Shown here: one piece after another, positions 54,506-64,000 of the stretch
How the letters are laid out: each line of letters opens with the position of its first letter
Numbering within the stretch: the stretch's first letter is position 1
Source of the DNA: Stictocephala bisonia
Lineage: Eukaryota; Arthropoda; Insecta; Hemiptera; Membracidae
Assembly: GCA_035578905.1 (NCBI GenBank)
Contig: JAQJVL010000029.1
Span: 3,990,668-4,054,667, forward strand
Length of the DNA stretch: 64,000 nucleotides
Direction of reading: 5' to 3'
Made by a program: the position numbers and the translations under genes
The notes under the pieces: generated by a model
What the model was told of the DNA's origin: nothing
The model's input: only the letters and a program-made list of their open reading frames with translations
Database searches by the model: none

Positions 54506-56576
54506 AGAGCAGTCACCGGTGACAAAAACCTGTCGATGCGGTGGGGACCAGACCACAGATAGCACAACTTTGCAGCTCTTCGTTCCGCGGCCGAACTGAC
54601 CGGGTGAGCCTGACAAAGAACCAGATCTCCAACCTGAAAAGGGTTAGGAGTACGACCCTTATCATACCTCCTCCTCACTCTCTCTCTAGCACGTAGCAGG
54701 TTGCGCCGAGCAGCCCGCCACGTGGACACTACGTCAGTGGCACCTGGCGTAGGTAGAAGATCCTCTAACCTCCACAAGTTGGACAAAGGGTTGTTAGGAG
54801 GGTAGCCATGTAGAATTTCGAAGGGAGTGGCATTGTGACTCTCATGCTTGGAAGAATTGAAAGCAAGCTGGAGCCAAGAGAGACTCTCATCCCAGGTGTT
54901 CTGCTTCTCAGCATGGAAGGAAATAAGGGCAGACCGAAGATTGCGGTTGAACCGCTCTGCATGAGAAGGCTGTGGGTAATAAGGAGAGGTAGTCACATGC
55001 CTGATACCATTGCCAAAACAGAACCTACGAAACTCGTGTGAGGTAAACTGGCTACCGTTGTCGGACACAAGAGTGGAAGGCACACCAAAGTGCTGGAAGA
55101 GTTGGGACTGGAGAGCACGGATGGTGAGCTTAGCCGTGGCACTCCGAAGTGGGAAAAGCCAAACGAACTTCGAGAAAGCATCCACACAAACAAGTAGGTA
55201 GGAGCTACCTGACTTGCTACGGGGAAAAGGACCCACGTAGTCGATGAACACCTTCTCAAAAGGACGCTCGGCCACCTCAGAAGATAACAACCCTAACCTT
55301 GCATTCTGACTAGGCTTGCTGAGAGAGCACAAGTGACAAGCCCGCACTCTGCCAGCAACATCCCGGTCCATGCCCTTCCAGATGAAGTACCTACGAATCT
55401 TAGCGATGGTCTTATGAATGCCAAGATGACCGCCCACAAGAGAAGAGTGATAATATTGAAAGACCATCGGTACTAGATGACTAGGCAGCACTACACGGGG
55501 TTCACCCCTCTGTCGAGGACGGCAACAGAGTACCCCTTTGGACAGAAAATAGGGAGGGTGGGCACCTCCCTCTTGAAGCTCACCTAAGATGACTGACAGC
55601 TCAGGATCTTTCTGCTGATGGGACAGTAGGTCGTCAAAAGCCAGAGGAAAATCCAGAAGAACAGCACCACACTGAGCAACAGCCTCAGTCGGTGGATCAC
55701 TGGGTTCGTGGTACATGCGGGAAAGAGCATCCGCGATGACATTCTGGGTACCCCTAAGATGTTGGACTCGGAACTTAAAAGCAGAAATTTTGACCACCCA
55801 GCGACCAATTTTCCCGAGCTGTCGGGGATGGGCAAGAAGCCAAGACAGTGCCTGATTGTCCGTCTCCAGCAAGAACTCAGCGTGTTCCAAGAAACGCCGA
55901 AACTTGTCCGTCCCAAAGACAACAGCCAGACACTCTAACTCATAGATGGAAGAAGCTTTCTGTTCCTGGTGAGACAACGTCCTCGAAGCAAAAGCGATGG
56001 GCTGCCTGACCCCATCAAACTCCTGAGAAAGAACAGCAGCAATGGCGGAGGAGGAGGCATCAGTCTGAAGAATGAATTCTCTGCTAAAATCAGGCATACG
56101 CAGGACAGGAGGTTGCATGATAGCCTCCTTGAGAGCATCAAAGGCAGTCTGCTGAGCTTGGCCCCACACAAAAGGGACACCTTTCTTACGCAGCTCGTTC
56201 AACGGGGCAGCAAGCTCGGCTACGTTAGGGATGAAGCGACGGTAAAAATTCACCATCCCCACAAAACGGGCAATCCCCTTGGCATCTCTGGGAGGAGGAA
56301 AATCCCGAATGCCCTGGGTCCTCGCAGGATCTATGCAGACGCCTCGAGAAGAGATAAGATGACCCAGAAAAGAAATCTCAGGACGAGCAAAAGTGACTTT
56401 CTCTGGATTGACGGTAAGGCCAGCTGATTTGAGGCGACTAAGAACTTCCTCCAGATGTTGCATGTGTTCCCCGAAAGTCTCACTGTAGACAAGAAGATCG
56501 TCCAGGTAATTGAAAACAAACTTGAACTTCACATCATGGAAGATGGAATCAAGCAGACGAGTAAGAGTCTGGGCAC
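54506..56576 (-). pseudogene. Inverted Gypsy pol block: RT, RNase H, integrase
   Basis: The minus-strand frame is open for 745 codons, counting from 56580 and ending in foreign antisense codons at 54343. Visible parts: RT palm FNYLDDLLVYS (YLDD at 25-28); RNase H with D174, E214 and D284 regions; zinc H2C2 of integrase H385, H389, C415, C418; integrase core D447 (FIDYVGPF), D507 (VSDNGSQF), E542 (AERFNRNL), i.e. D507 to E542 spaced 35, the DD35E rule. It then continues to WSGPHRIDRFLSPVTAL, after which the frame enters the inverted junction. The sequence is otherwise undamaged, so the source element was intact and recent. gag, protease and RT fingers are absent. Confidence 0.95.
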
Positions 56577-56956
56577 CCACCGCATCGACAGGTTTTTGTC
56601 ACCGGTGACTGCTCTGCTGGTTGATCCCCAGTCAGGCAGGGTGTTTAGGAAAGCCCATGTGTCCCAGCTTAAGGCTTTCCGGGGAACGGTTGGTCCAGGA
56701 GTTGGTGTTCCTGGGGGTTTCTTGGGGCAAAGAGATTGATCACCTCTGCGCCCTAGGTGGCTGTTCTGAGAGAGTCTTCTTTCTCTCTCTTTTTTTCTTG
56801 TCGGGCCCGACAGTCAGGGTAGTTCGCTCCCTGTTCGAGGGGTTTCCCCTCGTAGTTTCTCTTGGACGTCCTTGGAACACCACTCTTCGGAGGTCTTCGT
56901 CTTCTCTTGGTTCCCTGAGGTACCGAGTGTTCTCCCCTGCCTGGGTGTGTTGAGGT
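56577..56956 (+). pseudogene. Gypsy integrase end plus 3' region, copy 2
   Basis: Starts abruptly with HRIDRFLSPVTALLVDPQSG and repeats 54168-54505 in the same orientation, then continues (GGTTCCCTGAGGTACCGAGT...) into the true 3' end of the element. It is joined at its left to the inverted block around the CCCACCGCATCGACAGG sequence. Confidence 0.9.
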
Positions 56957-56970
56957 TTGCAGAGGGAGGT
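56957..56970 (+). promoter_or_regulatory. Polypurine tract next to 3' LTR
   Basis: GCAGAGGGAGG immediately precedes the 3' LTR (with one T between), the usual place and composition for the plus-strand primer. Confidence 0.75.
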
Positions 56971-58969
56971 TGTACCGGGTCTTGGACCGGTACAGTTTCG
57001 TTTTTTTTCGTCATTGTCTGCCAGGCTGCCTGAGATTCGTTTTTGCCCTGCGTTTCGCGTAGTTGGTAGCCGTTGGCCCAGTTCCGTTTCGTTCCGTGTT
57101 CCAGCAGCTTCTGTCCGGTTGGCCTGTCTGGGGAGTTGTCTTGTGCTGCCTGCAGATGCTCGTTATGAGTAGCTAGACACACTAAAACGTAAGTGTTCAT
57201 TTTGTGAGTTTTAATATCTAAGCACCCTTTTGGTGAAAATATTTTGTTTCAATAATATTAATCGTTCTTACTTGTGTTTTCAGAGTTTTGTTAAATTTAT
57301 ATTCTTTGTCTAGATGTTTTAACCTAGGTTCGAGCCATGTGCTCATTGTTACCTTTTTGACTTTAATTGCTTTATTATCTCTGGTTTCATATTTAATAGT
57401 AGTTCTGTATAATGTTTTGTTGAGCCTTTTTAAGTTGCAGTTACCGATTTACCATCTTTTTGTTCATGGACAATAACCTAGCCTATCTTTAGTTTGATTT
57501 TCATGTTATGACAGATTGCTCATGTTTCAATAGCCTAGTTCTCAGTTTGTCATTTTTAGTTCCATATACGTAATTAATTCTTTTATAATTTGTTAATTTG
57601 TAATTTGTCTTAAATCTGTTTTCCAACATAATTTTTCATAGCCTAAAGTTAATCTCTCCCTCCAATCATGTATAAGTTTGTCTCTTCATGTTAAGTTTTG
57701 TTAAATCAGGCACCCTTATATTTTTAGTTGTTATGTGTAATATTTTGTTGTGATGGCTGGACTGTATTTGATGTGCTGTGTGTTGTGCCTTACAGTCCAG
57801 GGTCCTTGAGTGGGACTTTCAACCCTCAGCCGGTCGTCCGGGCAATGTTCTATCATCTTCACTGCTAGCCTGGCCTGAGGACCATGTTGGAGCCTGGAGT
57901 CGCCCGCTACCCGCTCTACATCTTTAGGGTACAAGTCTTCTGTCCTCAGGTCAGTGCGTTCCTTATTTTTCCCGGCGGCTGAGCTGGGGGTGATTTGTGA
58001 AAAGAAAAATAAATAGATAAAAAGAAAAACAGAAAAGAAAAGGGCAGTGAAATATAAGAAAAAAGAAGAAAAAAAATCTGTGGAACTTTATGTGGCCTAG
58101 GCCTAAAACCCAGAAAAGTGATTTTTGCAACACAGCCATGGGGACTTAATTTTTTTTATTAAAGAGGGAAAAACTTTTAAAATACCCAAAGATTTTTTTT
58201 TGATGTTAATATTTATTTATATCTATATTTATTGTTATTTAGTTTACTTAGTATTTGGTTGTTATATTTTTTTAGATTTTATTTTTGTTAGGTCCCCATT
58301 GTTAAATCCTGTTATTATTTATTTAATTGCTTAGGCCTAGTTATTGTTATTTATTTTTTGTTAAGTGTATTAGGGGGGGGGTTTTGAAGTGAATTTTTAC
58401 TCGACGGTACCGTGTTATATTTTCTTTTAAATTATTTAATTTTTTAAACTTTCACCAAAAGGGGATTATGGTGCTTTTGCTTAACTTTTAATTCGGAGCT
58501 GCCCAGGGATTCCGGCTTACTCCCTGGCCCGGTGGAATCAAGGGATGCGGGCCAAATTGCCGGTGTAATTGGTGATACCAAAAATTTTATAATTTTCTTC
58601 ACTTTTAGTCGGGGCCTATTAAATTTTTCTTACGTTTTGGGGTGTCTCAGGCTAGGCTGCAGATAGGCCATGTAGTTGTTAATTTGTTAATTTTGGTATT
58701 TGTTGAGTTTGTTGTTCTTGTAGCTTTTGTGTGTTTTGTTATTTATTTAAGTGCAAATTTTATATTGTGGCCTTCTGCCTATTTTATATTGTGGCCTTCT
58801 GCCGTTTTGATTTATTAAATGATGTTGCTTGATAATAAAATTAGTTTTGCTCAGCTGCCGAGTGTTATTTTGACCCTCCAACTGCCACCCGTGATCCCAT
58901 CGCTCGACTTGTTTTGAGCCATCCCCCGGTTGGCACGCTTACCAGCTTTGGTGGGGGGGATGGGTCTCA
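56971..58969 (+). repeat. 3' LTR, 1999 bp
   Basis: Same length as the 5' LTR with a constant offset of 5178 from first to last base. Candidate AATAAA at 58834-58839. Short open frames inside both LTRs are identical copies and not genes. Confidence 0.97.
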
Positions 58970-58973
58970 TCAC

Positions 58974-60375
58974 TTGTGTAAATAAGTCATATTCGAAGTG
59001 CTATAATGAAAAACGCCACAGAGTGCGGCTATAGTTTATTTTATTATTATTTAGACTCTGTAGTTATATAAAATTAGTTATTTCTTATGTTATTGTTGGT
59101 CATGCTACTTGTGAAGTGTTACCAGTGTAATTCCAGAGTGTCTTTTCCAGAGAAATTGAAAACATAACTAAATTGCAATTTATCCATACTTTCACATCTA
59201 GTAAAATAATAGAAACGTGCATGAAAACCAGATGTGTTAACTTTAATTGTATTCGCCTTAGACATACTTTTTACAAAGGTCTGATTCAATCAATGCTATA
59301 GAACGGTATTTTTGGAAGGGGGACATAAACAAAATTTATAATAATTTCAACCTGATTAAAATAATGAAAATTGACTCTAAATCAGTAGTCTAGTTAGTTA
59401 TATTCTATAATGATAATATTTCCCAACCAATTTCAATTGACATTGAGATTGTTTTTCTCAAGAAGTAATAATAGTCATAACTTTATAATTCTTAAAAAAA
59501 CTGACCATTCACCAAACAATGAAATATTTTACAAACAATCATGTAATTACTTGGAACCAAAAAATATGTTAATGTTAAAGACAGTAATAATAAAACAGAC
59601 ATTTATAATAAAAAGATAAATAATGCTATTTTAAATTAAATGCCTATACACAGATTGTCAGGCCATAAGATGAAAGCTATTTTTATCTTGTATACAAGTA
59701 GATTAGTGGTTTTGTTATGATTTTTTCTAACCCTATCACGACATTTTAATCTAACCTGGGTTTTATATTTTGCCCAGTATTATTCTATATAAATATCGTA
59801 TGCCTATTTCAATATTTATTTTGCCAAAGAAATAAATAATGTCACATTTTTTAATATTTCACTATATTAAATATTCCTGGAATATTTGCAGATTAATTTC
59901 ATAATTGAAATGGGAGTCATTGATTGGATTTGAAAACAATTTATTTTCTAATCAATTACCGAATACGAAAAATTAATGATTTAGTCCAACAGTCGATTTA
60001 ATCACCTAATCGATGGTTAAAATGCAATGAATAAAGATTTTTCAGATGGGCTGTATAATATGAAAATGTTTACTTAAATTAGCAGTAATTATCGCCAGCA
60101 TTGCCGATAAGTTAGCGGTCTATTCAAGTGTGTCTATTTACAAATACAAGGTGTGTTAATCATATAAATCAACATGGTGTTTTAATTTATTTAGTTATAA
60201 ATTTTATTTCTTTATTCAATATGAATGTCAACTGAGTTTTACTGTAATAGTAACTGTAGTAGTATCAACACATTATTCTATAATTTCGAAAGAGATGCAA
60301 GCAAATGAAATAACAGAGAACCCGGATAAAAGTTGGCAATATTTATCAAAGCAGTACGTTGTTTGTGTGTGTGAC
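58974..60375. other. AT-rich intergenic, no gene recognised
   Basis: No coding or repeat signature could be delimited. Confidence 0.4.
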
Positions 60376-60480
60376 TAGAGGAAGGAGAGGGCGGGGCGGC
60401 TGTCTGGAGAATGGGAGGTGGGTTGAGGAGGGGAGGGCGGGGCGGCTGTCTGGAGAATGGGAGAGTGGGTTAAGAGGAGG
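60376..60480. repeat. 46-bp GC-rich tandem duplication
   Basis: GAGGGCGGGGCGGCTGTCTG plus GAGAATGGGAG occurs twice 46 bp apart, followed by GA-rich runs to about 60530. The next part (60590-60650) carries the TAGTAAAATCAATGG.GGCGCC motif shared inverted with 49.88 kb. From 60651 to 60769 nothing is recognised. Confidence 0.7.
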
Positions 60481-60773
60481 GAAGTGAGAGAGAGACGGAA
60501 GAGCGTGCGAGAGAGAGAGAGGAAATAGGGCTATGCGCAGCGCAGCGTGGGGCCTCAAAACAGTTTTGGGGCCTCGCCACAACTCTCCCATATGGATGGA
60601 GTATCTCTTTATATAGTAAAATCAATGGTGGCGCCCTTTTTGGCTAGTGCCTCGAGCAAACTGCTCCTCTGTAAGTTCGCCAATGTATCAGCCATTATGA
60701 AGTACATTATTGTACATTTTTTTTATGTAATGTTGGCTGGCAACTAAACCAACCAATATTTATAGGTATTTAA

Positions 60774-61378
60774 CCCTACCAGTACCAACGACGTCTCAGG
60801 CGTCGATCGACATCTGCTTGCCAATACCGTCGACGCCTCTGACGTCGATGTGCATGCCTTTCGTAATTTGCCGTTATTGAGTCATCTATTGGTTTGAAAC
60901 GGTTGTTATAGTACTCAAAATGTGCAGAAAGAAGCCTACTTTAATTTGGTACTCTATGACAACAATTTGAGTGAAGCAGCTATTTTTTTTTCTTGCTACA
61001 ACATCAACAGTATTTTTCGTCAGCTGATTTGTGTTATTGTTTGTGTTTACTGCTTGCAAGTCGTTTTGCAATATTTTGAGAATATTCATTGAATAAAGTA
61101 TATCATATTATACGTATTTTTGAAGTAGATAAACTGTTCTATAGAAAAAACATATCGGTTACCATGGAAACATTTGTTTATTATCTCATTTCAGGGGTAA
61201 AAAGAAAAAAAATTTGATGTTATTTTATTTTTATTCCTCGTTAAATTCTGAAAATAATGATATATAACAACATATAGTTTGATATTTATTAGTAGGTGAA
61301 AAAAATATAATCCCAAGACTTACAAAGTGACACAAATCTGCTGTGTATTGCAGGTAAAACCAGATGGTACAGCTAGGG
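60774..61378. mobile_element. piggyBac-like MITE (605 bp)
   Basis: TTAA at 60770-60773 and 61379-61382. Ends CCCTACCAGTACCA / TGGTACAGCTAGGG (two mismatches in 14). Near the left end a GACGTC/GTCGACG-rich stretch repeats ACGTC..AGGCGTCGA and GACGCCTCTGACGTCGA, an inverted arrangement like those in the other TTAA elements here. No transposase. Confidence 0.7.
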
Positions 61379-61382
61379 TTAA

Positions 61383-61791
61383 AGAGTTAATTGAAAATAA
61401 AAATCTGAAAAACTGGCAAAGAAAACTATCTACTTATCCTTGTTAGTTAACCAACAATTTATATTGAAAAAAATTGCAGAAGTAAATTCTAATATAGTTT
61501 ACCTTTAGCTAAAACTGGTGCTACAAAATCACTTATAAAGTTTGTAAGAGAGACATAGAGTGATAAATCAATCCCTCTTTCTTAAATGTAAGAAAACCTA
61601 TTTACACTTAACAGCTTATTCGTACCTTGTTAAAGATTCATTTCACTTGAGGGATGCCAATTCAACTACAACTATAGGCAAACACATTTTTTAAACTTCA
61701 TTATTGCTTGTTGTGTATTTTTTACTGAGTCTCTTTTATATAATTATGATTTAATTAGTTTAAGATAGTAAAAAGTTTTGTCTTTTTACAG
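61383..61791. other. Probable intron or 5' flank of next gene
   Basis: AT-rich without coding signal, ending in a good 3' splice site (GTCTTTTTACAG, to 61791) just upstream of the first exon segment of the next gene. Confidence 0.5.
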
Positions 61792-61805
61792 TTTTAAATG
61801 GAATA

Positions 61806-64000
61806 ATGGATTTGGATGAGATTTTGTTATGCCATTTCTGCGGAAAGATCTTCTACAAGTTGACGAGCTTCGAGACACACACAAGATGGAAGCATATGGA
61901 CAAATCAAACGATTTTATGTGTGAACAATGTGGTAAAACATTTCATAAAAAATTTAATTTAATCAAACATTTAGCTAGTGCTGTTCATAAGGTCGCAGAA
62001 TCAGTCAAATGTGCCTTGTGTGAGTTTAAAACTTTAACAAGGAAAGTTATGTGTGAGCACTATAGGAACTTTCATAAAATTGTTTTAAACGAAAGAAATG
62101 CGTACTTCAAAACTCTAGAAGAATTCTTTTCATGGAAAATGCAATATGAAAATAAAACTAGATCACGGTTTGTTAAAATGTCCAGCTCTAGGAAGAGAAA
62201 AAATGGCTTCTTAAGAAGTACTTACTTTTGTCATCGAGATGGAAATTTTATACCAAAAGGCAAAAATCTGAGACATCTTAAAATGAAAGGATCTAATAAA
62301 ATTAATGCACACTGTCCAGCAAAAATTGAAGTTGAAATAGGAGAAAGTGTAATTATTGTCTCTTATATTGATACTCATTTAGGCCATGATCTAGATATTA
62401 CACGCATGAATCTGGATCCTATGGAAAGAGCTGTAATTGCAGAAAAATTAGCTCTTAAAGTTCCATTTGAACAAATACTTGATGAGATAAACACTAAAAA
62501 CCACGATAGTGATGTCAGAAGAATTAATTTGTTAACTAGAAAAGATTTATGGAATATTGTAGAAACATTTAAAATTAATCCAAAAAGTGTTGTGTACAGT
62601 AAAACTCGAATGAGGAGAAAAAAGACTTTAGATCAACCCAAAATAGAGCCCCCCAAAACTAAAGTTTATTTAAAAGTTTACGATGAATCCGGCAGTAAAA
62701 TAGAAAATAAAGACCAATTATCAAGACCTTCAGTTAAGGGAGATGAATTCACTGATGAACAAGTAATAGAAATGAATGATATTAATGATGATTCTCATTT
62801 CCTTTATCCCATTATTCTTAAAGATGAAAATAACAAAGATGTCCATCAGTATGTTGTAATATCAAAAGAAACTCTAGCAAATGAAGGGGCTTGTTTGATT
62901 ATTAATTCAAAAGGGGAGGTTGAAAGTATTAGTAGACATCAAGTGGTACTTTCAGATGATGATGGTTTAAAATTCTGTCAGGATGATGCGATACAAAAAC
63001 CAGAAAATGATGGGGTCCAAGTTTGTGATGATGATGATGATTTTGAAAATTGTAATAATGAGTGTGAACAAATTTGTGAGAATATTGTTGAGAATGATGA
63101 AATCCAAATATATGATGGTGGTGAAGTTCAAATCCTTGATGATAATAAAGTCCAGATATTTGACAGCGATGATATTCAAATCTTTGAGAATGATGGTGAA
63201 CATATTCTTCAGAATGGTGGTATTCAAATAAGTGAGGATGAGAGCTTTCAAATTTGCAGCGGTGATGTAATCGAAGTATATGAAGTTGATGGACAAACCA
63301 GTTCATATATTGACAGTGCAAATAGAATCTGTGAAACTAACAAAATAAATTTTGACGTACAGTATTTGAATAGTTACTCTGGCCAATGTGAACATTCTTA
63401 TACTGACAATAGTGGGGTTCAGCCAAAAGCAAATAAAAACAAAAAATGGAAAGAATCGAAGATACTTGTTCCAAAGAAAGGTAAAAACAGTCTTAAACGA
63501 ACTTCTCCTAAAAAAAGTAAAATAACAGTCGGAAAACAGGAATACCAGTTCATTTATAGTGTCGCACAGAGGAATTCTGAAGATGACTTAAATGATATTG
63601 ATCAAATAAATGTGAAACAAGAAGAGGATTTAGAAATGCTTAACATAGAAAGCACCGATGTAGATAATAAACCTTCCATAGATACATTTATGTCTATGGA
63701 ACAAGTACTTGGATGTGAAGTGACAATAAACAATTTTGAGGGAAAAGATACCAGTGATTACCTAATAATTACTGATTGTAAAGAAGATATAGATTATAGT
63801 AATTTAATTTCAAATCGGGAAGATGCACTAACTAATTCTGCTGTTCTGCAGGAAGAATTAATAACTGTAAAACAAGTGAACGAAGATATATCCAACAACA
63901 TAATAAAATTAGAATCTACTGATTATTGTTTGTCGGAAGGAGAATGTTTTGTAGAAGAGAGTTATGAAGTTAAGGAAGAAGGACATCAGTGGGATAAGAA
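61806..64000 (+). CDS. C2H2 zinc-finger protein with acidic repeat, 3' partial
   Basis: After an acceptor at 61791, ATG 61806 (with a minimal upstream ATG-GAA-TAA at 61798) opens a frame that stays open to the window end, 731 codons. Three C2H2 fingers: C9/C12/H25/H30, C39/C42/H55/H61, C69/C72/H85/H90. Residues about 118-200 form another zinc-module-like segment (TYFCHRDG...KGSNKINAHCPAKIEVE, then THLGH; C142, C170, H191, H194), followed by RINLLTRKDLWNIVETFKI. This resembles FLYWCH/WRKY-like DNA-binding domains seen in CARF-type and MULE-derived proteins. Residues about 395-500 are an acidic repeat (VQI.D.D themes). Lys-rich and Asp/Glu-rich stretches with VKQE-type SUMO motifs follow. A nuclear DNA-binding regulator is likely; its identity is not recognised. 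Confidence 0.85.
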   Translation, partial: MDLDEILLCHFCGKIFYKLTSFETHTRWKHMDKSNDFMCEQCGKTFHKKFNLIKHLASAVHKVAESVKCALCEFKTLTRKVMCEHYRNFHKIVLNERNAYFKTLEEFFSWKMQYENKTRSRFVKMSSSRKRKNGFLRSTYFCHRDGNFIPKGKNLRHLKMKGSNKINAHCPAKIEVEIGESVIIVSYIDTHLGHDLDITRMNLDPMERAVIAEKLALKVPFEQILDEINTKNHDSDVRRINLLTRKDLWNIVETFKINPKSVVYSKTRMRRKKTLDQPKIEPPKTKVYLKVYDESGSKIENKDQLSRPSVKGDEFTDEQVIEMNDINDDSHFLYPIILKDENNKDVHQYVVISKETLANEGACLIINSKGEVESISRHQVVLSDDDGLKFCQDDAIQKPENDGVQVCDDDDDFENCNNECEQICENIVENDEIQIYDGGEVQILDDNKVQIFDSDDIQIFENDGEHILQNGGIQISEDESFQICSGDVIEVYEVDGQTSSYIDSANRICETNKINFDVQYLNSYSGQCEHSYTDNSGVQPKANKNKKWKESKILVPKKGKNSLKRTSPKKSKITVGKQEYQFIYSVAQRNSEDDLNDIDQINVKQEEDLEMLNIESTDVDNKPSIDTFMSMEQVLGCEVTINNFEGKDTSDYLIITDCKEDIDYSNLISNREDALTNSAVLQEELITVKQVNEDISNNIIKLESTDYCLSEGECFVEESYEVKEEGHQWDK
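63010..63285 (+). repeat. In-frame acidic repeat in zinc-finger gene
   Basis: About nine degenerate units of roughly 10 codons built on (V/I)QI.(D/E)..(D/G) (for example VQILDDNK, VQIFDSDD, IQIFENDG, IQISEDES). The GATGAT-rich DNA makes open antisense frames with His/Asn-rich translations, which are artefacts. Confidence 0.8.

Larger units (their letters stand above)
51793..58969 (+). mobile_element. Rearranged Ty3/Gypsy LTR retrotransposon (7177 bp)
   Basis: Two 1999-bp LTRs in direct orientation are flanked by a 4-bp target duplication, TCAC (51789-51792 and 58970-58973). The interior lacks gag, protease and the front of reverse transcriptase. It consists of a primer-binding region extended into tRNA sequence (53794-53853), an integrase end in plus orientation (53854-54505), an inverted block with the rest of RT, RNase H and integrase (54506-56576), then the integrase end again in plus orientation (56577-56956) and a polypurine tract. 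It cannot make its own proteins in a normal layout, so it was presumably mobilised by an intact relative. Confidence 0.95.

Noticed and set aside
54211..56953. Numerous overlapping small frames on both strands of the Gypsy interior
   Set aside because: Shadows of the pol frame and of its inverted and duplicated ends.
62929..63321. Two long antisense open frames rich in His, Asn and Ile
   Set aside because: They are the reverse frames of the acidic GAT-rich repeat of the plus-strand zinc-finger gene.
1..64000. A novel defence, biosynthetic or bacterial-type gene system
   Set aside because: I looked for co-oriented unknown gene clusters and horizontally acquired genes and saw none; the unexplained structure is all repeat-derived or belongs to the two zinc-finger genes.

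Overview
This window looks like AT-rich nuclear DNA from an arthropod, most likely an insect. The evidence is spliced genes with GT-AG introns, one clear metazoan housekeeping gene, and a repeat mix of mariner, Tigger/pogo, piggyBac-like, hAT, PIF/Harbinger, Penelope, several LINEs, tRNA-derived SINEs and one Ty3/Gypsy element. A sap-feeding hemipteran would fit, but that is only an impression. There are no bacterial operons, CRISPR arrays or rRNA genes. Coding sequence is a small minority of the window; most of it is mobile elements of different ages, often nested.

Host genes. (1) 15444-17260 (+) is a terminal exon of an unrecognised two-zinc-finger protein. (2) 31263-42478 (-) is a complete five-exon orthologue of UBLCP1, the ubiquitin-like-domain CTD phosphatase. 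Its introns hold a LINE, SINEs, a Tigger derivative, a full-length mariner, a piggyBac-like MITE and a fold-back. (3) 61806 to the window end (+) is a large open exon with three C2H2 fingers, a second zinc-binding-like module and an acidic repeat; it runs off the window. (4) 50526-51420 (+) is a frameshifted THAP-domain sequence resembling P-element/THAP9 proteins.

Mobile layout, left to right: Harbinger end (1-1093); Tigger MITE (1663-2172); head-to-head fold-back mariner (4173-4931); Tigger element with an intact 505-codon transposase (9393-11972); Tigger MITE with a nested repeat (13846-14889); piggyBac transposase remnant (17915-18545); a transposon with about 400-bp inverted termini and a DUF4817-type transposase, interrupted by a SINE and a LINE (19041-27293); piggyBac-like MITE (27372-28133); Penelope fragment between inverted repeats (28533-29238); Tigger MITE (30419-30841); the UBLCP1 intronic elements; R1-like LINE tail (42930-43470); internally deleted piggyBac-like element (44783-45512); hAT MITE with perfect 8-bp target duplication (45643-46701); 43-bp hairpin minisatellite (48676-49288); rearranged Gypsy element (51793-58969); piggyBac-like MITE (60774-61378).

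The most striking object is the Gypsy element. Its two 1999-bp LTRs appear to differ by one base, so it inserted recently, yet its interior is scrambled: integrase end, then an inverted RT-RNaseH-integrase block, then the integrase end again. Next to the 5' LTR, where about 18 nt of primer-binding site is expected, about 60 nt match the reverse complement of initiator tRNA-Met. The one non-compensated difference falls at tRNA position 58, normally m1A. This reads as a fossil of reverse transcription running through the modified base and then switching template.
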